In this document: piece by piece, positions 60,328 through 64,000 of the stretch
How the letters are laid out: each line of letters opens with the position of its first letter
How positions within the stretch are numbered: position 1 is the first letter of the stretch
Made by a program: the position numbers and the translations under genes
The notes under the pieces: model-generated
Databases searched by the model: none
Told to the model about the DNA's origin: nothing
Seen by the model: the letters and a program-made list of their open reading frames with translations, nothing else
From: an uncultured Verrucomicrobiota bacterium
Lineage (GTDB): Bacteria; Verrucomicrobiota; Verrucomicrobiia; Opitutales; Opitutaceae
NCBI GenBank assembly: GCA_903960515.1
Contig: CAJCBL010000111.1
Coordinates: 1-64,000 of the forward strand
Direction of reading: 5' to 3'
DNA length: 64,000 nt

Positions 60328-62109
60328 ATGTCGCCTAAATCCCCCTACCCGATCACCGCCATTCTTACAATGGTCGCCTGGCTGTGCCTGGGCTCCATGC
60401 CCATCGCTGCCAGCGCCGCCCTGGACCGCAACGGAGACGGGATCTCCGACGTGTGGGCATCACTATATCCCAACATCGGAGTCCCCTCCGCCGACCCCGA
60501 TGGTGACGGACAAAACAACCTCGCCGAGGCGCAGGCCAGCACCGACCCCACCAGCGCAAGCAGCCACCTCGACAACACTGTCGAGCGCGATGCCGGCGGG
60601 AATTTGGCAGTCCGCTGGCCTAGCGTAACCGGCAAGCATTACTATATTGAAACCTCCGGCGACCTGCACAACTGGACTCCGCTTGCTGGCGACTATGCCG
60701 GCACAGGCGGTGAACTCGTCGCCATCGTTCGCACCGCCGGTACAGCCACTGATGCGCGCGCATTTTGGCATCTCGTGGCCTTCGACGTCGATTCCGATGG
60801 GAACGGGCTTAACAATTGGGAGGAAACCCACCTCAATATGGTCGCGGCTATCACCGCCACCGCTGGGGCCAATGGCACCATATCCCCCTCCGGCAACGTC
60901 TATGTGACCAAGGGAGGCAGCTTGGGCTTCACCATCGCCCCCGCGATGGGCTATGAGATCGGACAACTCTCGGTCGATGGACAGGGCACCTCGCCCGCCC
61001 TGGTCTATACATTCAGCAACATCCAGGCCGCGCACTCCATAGGCGTCACGTTCAAGCCGGTAAGTACGCTCAGCGTCAATCCAACCAGCCTAAATTTGGC
61101 GGCGGGCAATAGCGCAACCGTGGCGGTTTCCTCCAATGCGACATGGTCTGCGGCCAGCAACCAGACCTGGTTAACGGTCACCCCGCTCAGCGGCACCGGC
61201 AATGGGACCCTGGCCGTAGCTGCGGCCGCCAACACCGGCACCAGCGCACGCAACGCGACGATCACCGTGGCCGGCCCGGCGGGCAGCGGTTTGGTTCAGA
61301 CCGTGACGGTCACCCAGGAGAGCGGCCAGGGCGGGCCGGCGGCAAACTTTGATCCCGCCACCCTAGCCATGTTGACCACCAATACAGGCCTCACCGCCGA
61401 GCAGTGGAACAACATAATGAAGCTCGTCAACAAGCCCGAGCAGGACAACCTGAATTGGGTAAATTATTACGGCTACTGCGATAACATCAACGATGGCCGC
61501 GGGTACACCATTGGGATTTTCGGGGCCACCACCGGCGGCCCCAACGATGACGGGCCCGACGGCCCGGCCCTCTTCAAGGAATACGACAAAGTGTGCGGCG
61601 CCGCTAATCCCTCCACCGCAGGTGGGCTAGCCCGGATCGGCATCCAAGGCTCCATGAGCGGCGCCATCCTCAATATCACCGAGAGCAAAACCGCCTTCAA
61701 AGCCCATATCAAGGGCCTGCAAAACGTCGCCAACTGGCGCACGGCGATGTGGAACACCTTCTATAGCGTATACATCCAGTACTGCGTGCAGCAGATGCAG
61801 GCCCGCTCCTTCACCACGGCCCTCACCTTGGGATCCTTCGTAGACTGTGCACTCAATCAAGGTGCCACGGGGGACTCAGGAACCCTCTCGGGGATGCTCA
61901 GCAAGACCGGAAACATCAGTGGAGAGACGGCCTTCATGACCCAGTTCTACAAGGTGCGTACAGCGGTGGTCGACACCAACGAATACAACCAGCCCCCCAA
62001 CGGCACCAATCGGGTGAAGGAATGGAGCAACCTGCTTTCCCTCGGAGAGACCGATCTGCTGAACTGCGACGCCCAGGTGATCAGTGTCACCAATTGGATT
62101 ATGCAATAG
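60328..62109 (+). CDS. Secreted GH46 chitosanase with BACON-type domain
   Basis: 593 residues. Signal peptide to about 31 (ends AASAALD); two Ca-binding DxDxDG-like repeats (DRNGDGISDVW, DPDGDGQNNLAE and DVDSDGNGLNNWEE). Then a bacterial beta-repeat (about 172-243), a BACON-like Ig domain (about 247-330: SVNPTSLNLAAGNSATVAVS, NQTWLTVTPLSGTGNGTL) and a GH46 catalytic domain from about 342. In GH46 the acid is a Glu and the base an Asp; both align here: E371 in NKPEQDNLNW and D389 in INDGRGYTIGIFG. It should hydrolyse chitosan outside the cell. No PEP-CTERM or anchor. Confidence 0.88.
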   Translation: MSPKSPYPITAILTMVAWLCLGSMPIAASAALDRNGDGISDVWASLYPNIGVPSADPDGDGQNNLAEAQASTDPTSASSHLDNTVERDAGGNLAVRWPSVTGKHYYIETSGDLHNWTPLAGDYAGTGGELVAIVRTAGTATDARAFWHLVAFDVDSDGNGLNNWEETHLNMVAAITATAGANGTISPSGNVYVTKGGSLGFTIAPAMGYEIGQLSVDGQGTSPALVYTFSNIQAAHSIGVTFKPVSTLSVNPTSLNLAAGNSATVAVSSNATWSAASNQTWLTVTPLSGTGNGTLAVAAAANTGTSARNATITVAGPAGSGLVQTVTVTQESGQGGPAANFDPATLAMLTTNTGLTAEQWNNIMKLVNKPEQDNLNWVNYYGYCDNINDGRGYTIGIFGATTGGPNDDGPDGPALFKEYDKVCGAANPSTAGGLARIGIQGSMSGAILNITESKTAFKAHIKGLQNVANWRTAMWNTFYSVYIQYCVQQMQARSFTTALTLGSFVDCALNQGATGDSGTLSGMLSKTGNISGETAFMTQFYKVRTAVVDTNEYNQPPNGTNRVKEWSNLLSLGETDLLNCDAQVISVTNWIMQ

Positions 62110-62183
62110 CAACACTCGGGGCCGGCGACGGCCCCGATATAGCGTAGCAACGCAGGGAGTCGACTGATTCCCTGCTGTTTGTC

Positions 62184-62209
62184 CGGCCGGGGCGGAGGCA
62201 CGCCCTACC
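62184..62209. repeat. REP-like palindrome
   Basis: On the minus strand GTAGGGCGTGCCTCCGCCCC: the GTAGG head with a GC-rich palindrome. It lies 75 bp after the chitosanase stop. Confidence 0.5.
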
Positions 62210-62388
62210 CGAGGGCCCATTGCGCGCTTTGGGTGGAGAACTGGCCCAGAACACAGCCCCTTGCTCGCGCAGCTACGCCGAAGATACGGCGACGCTTTCC
62301 ACTGGCGCACGCATAGCCCCCATTGCGCGATACCTCAAAGCCCCGGGTGGGAGGCCGAGGCGATGAGCGTCGTGGCCACCCGTGCGCG

Positions 62389-62805
62389 CTACTGGAAGAG
62401 CCCCTCGATCTCCGCCCATATAGTGCCAGGCATAAGCGGCTTTTGCGCGAAACCAACCGGCCCGGAAGTGGTGGTGCGCTTGCGCTCGAGGCGCTCCCTC
62501 AGTGGTTCGGTGGAAATGACCAGCACGGGCACCCGCGCCAAGGCAGCGGAGGCCCGCAGGCTGGCGATGAGTTCCTCTCCGTTCATCTCCGGCATCACTA
62601 TGTCGAGTACGATGAGATCCACCGTCTCCTTTTGGAGCATTTTTAGCGCTTCTCGCCCATTGGTAGCCACACTGCATTTGAAGCCGGCGCGTTCCAGAAG
62701 ATGAGCGTGGTAGAAGCGCACGCTCGGGAAATCGTCGACGATCAAGGCGGTGCGCGGCCTTGGCGGCTGGGACGATGCAGTGAGGGGCGTGGAAGCAGGC
62801 GACAT
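62389..62805 (-). CDS. CheY-like response regulator
   Basis: 138 residues from the ATG at 62805 (an alternative ATG at 62871 would add 22). Receiver features: TALIVDDFPSVRFYHAHLLE, phospho-Asp in DLIVLDIVMPEMNGEEL, Thr/Ser in PVLVISTEPLRERL and Lys in GFAQKPLMPGTIW. Single-domain; no output domain. A sensor-type gene at 63416 lies divergently 600 bp away and could be its kinase. Confidence 0.85.
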   Translation of the reverse strand: MSPASTPLTASSQPPRPRTALIVDDFPSVRFYHAHLLERAGFKCSVATNGREALKMLQKETVDLIVLDIVMPEMNGEELIASLRASAALARVPVLVISTEPLRERLERKRTTTSGPVGFAQKPLMPGTIWAEIEGLFQ

Positions 62806-63415
62806 GATTTCTGAAACAGCCAGATCGGGACCCGGAGGGCGGTATGCGGCGTGGGGCCGCGTGGGCTCCATAGTTGATGATGGGAGGTTAAGCCGCCGAT
62901 ACCTATCGGAGCGGTCGCCGAATTCTTGAACCGGTGGTGATCGCTCGGGGCCGGCCGCAAGGGCCGCCCCTACGAGCCCACCGCCAGGAAGCAGCCGCTG
63001 CTTCCTCCCGGCCAAGGGGGGCAAACGCGTTTTGCGAAGGGGGACTGAATAGTCGCGGCCAAGTTTGGGGGCCACCAACTCCCATCGATTCTGTGAACAA
63101 CGCTTAACTCCGCATCCGGGGGTTCGATAGGACACGACAGCCCCCCCTCCCGGCCGTTCCTGCGGTGCAGGCCCGGAGCAGGCCTAACATGATCCAACTT
63201 CGCTGCCGGCGGCATCTGTTCGAGGCTCTTGGCCGCGCCATTGACCGGCGCCGGGGGGCCCGCATGCAAGCACCCACCTCCGCCGGGGTCGCCTGGGCCC
63301 TGATACGCGGTGTCGATCTGGTGGCTACGCGCACCCACGCAGCCGATGCCCCGGCACGGCAGCCCCTTGCGCCCCCGCTCATCCACTGCGTGCACACGGC
63401 CGAGGGCCACCCGAG
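62806..63415. other. Divergent non-coding region with a REP
   Basis: 610 bp without a supportable gene. A REP-like palindrome (CGGGGCCGGCC then GTAGGGGCGGCC in reverse) lies at 62946-62975. Confidence 0.45.
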
Positions 63416-64000
63416 ATGAGCACGCTGCTGCGCGGATCCCGGGCGGTTGTGGCGGGGCTGGTGCTGGTCATTCTGGCCACCGGCGCCCTGCTGGTTTGGT
63501 CGGCGATTGCCCGGGCCGACCGCGAGCGGCGCGCCGACTTGGTGCGGCAGGCCCAGTTGGTGACACAAGCGATGAACATCGACCGCATTCGCGCCCTCTC
63601 GGGCACGGAGGCGGACCTGCCCAACCCGAACTACCTGCGGATGAAGGAGCAACTGGCCGCCGTGCGCGCGGCTACTCCACATTGCAGATTCGTGTATCTG
63701 CTGGGGCATAAGCCCGACGGCACGATCTTCTTCCTCGTCGACAGCGAACCGGCCGACTCGCCGGATTGCTCCCCGGCCGGGCAGGTGTATGCCGAGGCGC
63801 CCGACGGCTGTCGCCGCGCTTTCGCTACTCGCACTGCCGCCACCGAGGGGCCCTACGTCGATCGCTGGGGCAAGTGGGTATCCGCCCTGATCCCTATCCT
63901 CGATCCCAGCACCACCCTGTACGGCTTGGCCACCCCGGCCGACGCCGAGGGGATGGTGCGCCGCGCCATGGACTTCTACCGCCGCAACGGCCGCGCCCGG
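63416..64000 (+). CDS. Membrane sensor protein, N-terminal part (cut by window edge)
   Basis: The ATG at 63416 opens a frame to the window end (195 codons). A first membrane segment (VVAGLVLVILATGALLVWSA) precedes a periplasmic sensor region: RADLVRQAQLVTQAMNIDRI, RMKEQLAAVRAATPHCRFVY, PDGTIFFLVDSEPADSPDCS and SALIPILDPSTTLYGL. This pattern is found at the N-terminus of sensor histidine kinases and PAS/GGDEF proteins. The output domain is beyond the edge, so the type cannot be stated. Confidence 0.75.
   Translation, partial: MSTLLRGSRAVVAGLVLVILATGALLVWSAIARADRERRADLVRQAQLVTQAMNIDRIRALSGTEADLPNPNYLRMKEQLAAVRAATPHCRFVYLLGHKPDGTIFFLVDSEPADSPDCSPAGQVYAEAPDGCRRAFATRTAATEGPYVDRWGKWVSALIPILDPSTTLYGLATPADAEGMVRRAMDFYRRNGRAR

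Overview
The window is high-GC, gene-dense bacterial chromosome. The gene set suggests a Verrucomicrobiota member of the Opitutales/Opitutaceae type: a TonB-dependent receptor carrying the LSPFVV-type segment, an exosortase with a PEP-CTERM substrate, SprA-like and FmdB-like small proteins, a GH46 chitosanase with Ca-binding DxDxDG repeats, and many two-component systems. No rRNA or tRNA gene was recognised. One small SRP RNA gene (ffs) was found on the minus strand near 19.5 kb. The taxonomic placement is inference from gene content.

Layout. 1-2.3 kb is a mobile, decayed patch: a RAYT (REP-associated) transposase running off the left edge, a tandem repeat array, a low-GC toxin-tip/immunity cassette bounded by inverted copies of the same repeat motif, and remnants of a second RAYT and of a glutamate dehydrogenase. 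2.4-4.6 kb holds an ion antiporter and an EVE protein. 4.8-13.4 kb is a lipid-type biosynthetic locus: an alpha-oxoamine synthase on the plus strand facing a six-gene minus-strand run (ACP-hotdog fusion, ketosynthase, short-chain reductase, MGDG-synthase-like glycosyltransferase, two GT4 glycosyltransferases). 13.5-34 kb is mostly housekeeping: rpmB, murJ, a NarL-type two-component system, an ECF sigma operon, ffs, leuA, aquaporin, nth, rlmJ, a pseudouridine synthase, hpf, thiE and cstA.

33.5-37.8 kb carries a VIT/vWA protein with a PEP-CTERM sorting tail, then an array of 32-bp palindromes at an exact 132-bp period, then an exosortase. 38.8-43.7 kb holds a hemX-like gene with hemA, and gluQ. 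44-45 kb is another decayed patch with a C_GCAxxG fragment between inverted RAYT-type motifs. 45.2-55.1 kb is a minus-strand block: vWA protein, sensor kinase, response regulator interrupted by an in-frame amber codon, and then a very unusual 1846-residue protein joining VIT, vWA and a complete TonB-dependent receptor. hemB diverges from it.

56.3-60.3 kb is gene-poor, with an alpha-2-macroglobulin remnant, an acidic-tailed protein and a low-GC acetyltransferase. 60.3-64 kb holds a secreted GH46 chitosanase, a CheY-like regulator and the start of a sensor protein.

The strongest candidates for something new are the VIT-vWA-TonB receptor chimera beside a vWA/two-component operon, the exosortase/VIT locus with its palindrome array, the gene fragments bounded by inverted RAYT-type motifs, and a roughly 55-bp repeated element that twice begins at a stop codon.
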